Part shown: positions 31,938-32,500 of the stretch, in pieces | Layout of the letters: each line of letters opens with the position of its first letter | How positions within the stretch are numbered: position 1 is the first letter of the stretch | DNA from: Leptospira weilii | Lineage (GTDB): Bacteria; Spirochaetota; Leptospiria; Leptospirales; Leptospiraceae | DNA length: 32,500 nt | Assembly (NCBI RefSeq): GCF_006874765.1 | Contig: NZ_CP040840.1 | Span: forward strand, 1,802,501-1,835,000 | Direction: 5' to 3' | The notes under the pieces: model-generated | What the model was told of the DNA's origin: nothing | Databases searched by the model: none | What the model saw: only the letters and a program-made list of their open reading frames with translations | Position numbers and translations under genes: made by a program

Positions 31938-32500
<563 letters not shown>

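Overview
The window is chromosomal DNA that looks like Leptospira, probably a pathogenic-clade species. This rests on recognition, not on a search. The reasons are the style of the exported proteins and lipoproteins, a pdxH that reads like leptospiral PdxH, a TolC/adaptor efflux pair, a large SpoIIE-type signalling protein, and long intergenic gaps filled with short dispersed repeats. GC looks to be in the low 40s per cent by eye. I see no rRNA, tRNA, CRISPR array or intact insertion sequence.

Layout. (1) 1-3419: a sulfate/thiosulfate ABC importer operon on the + strand (binding protein cut by the left edge, cysT, cysW, cysA), closed by a terminator near 3476-3506. (2) 3564-4964, minus: a FadL-family outer-membrane protein. 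(3) 5062-12134, plus: a very tight three-gene operon. It encodes an MpaB/rubber-oxygenase-family protein, a small multi-pass membrane protein resembling Pyr4/PaxB-type terpene cyclases, and a 1760-residue protein with a degenerate kinase domain, an AAA ATPase, a helical region, a GAF domain and a SpoIIE phosphatase. I consider this the most interesting block. (4) 12461-13105 pdxH, then an AT-richer minus-strand WGR/leucine-rich-repeat gene with a second WGR fragment beside it. (5) 15525-19218: a small membrane protein, acetoacetyl-CoA synthetase, and an amino-acid-type periplasmic binding protein whose N-terminus contains a dispersed repeat. (6) 19629-22904, minus: a lytic transglycosylase, then a two-gene unit (SDR dehydrogenase and a RomA/NAPE-PLD-like metallo-hydrolase) with a readable promoter overlapped by palindromic operator-like sites. 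(7) 23691-25082: a short lipoprotein and a secreted protein that I do not recognise. (8) 25396-26715, minus: an alkylglycerol-monooxygenase-like membrane hydroxylase. (9) 27294-28355: a saccharopine-dehydrogenase-like oxidoreductase. (10) 28512-31881: an exported protein, a TolC-type outer-membrane channel and an RND adaptor. (11) A lipoate/biotin ligase-family gene runs off the right edge.

How the genes fit together: the clear functional units are sulfate uptake, tripartite efflux (without its inner-membrane pump in view) and the SDR/hydrolase pair. Several enzymes point to lipid or isoprenoid handling (FadL, MpaB-like, Pyr4-like, AacS, AGMO-like). That theme is an inference from family names only. 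Intergenic spaces between about 12.1 and 27 kb carry several repeat families: a CTCACGTTA-core element, a 50-bp element shared by 12241-12290 and 18211-18260, a duplicated unit at 15151-15322, and hairpins at 19327-19387 and 25249-25340.
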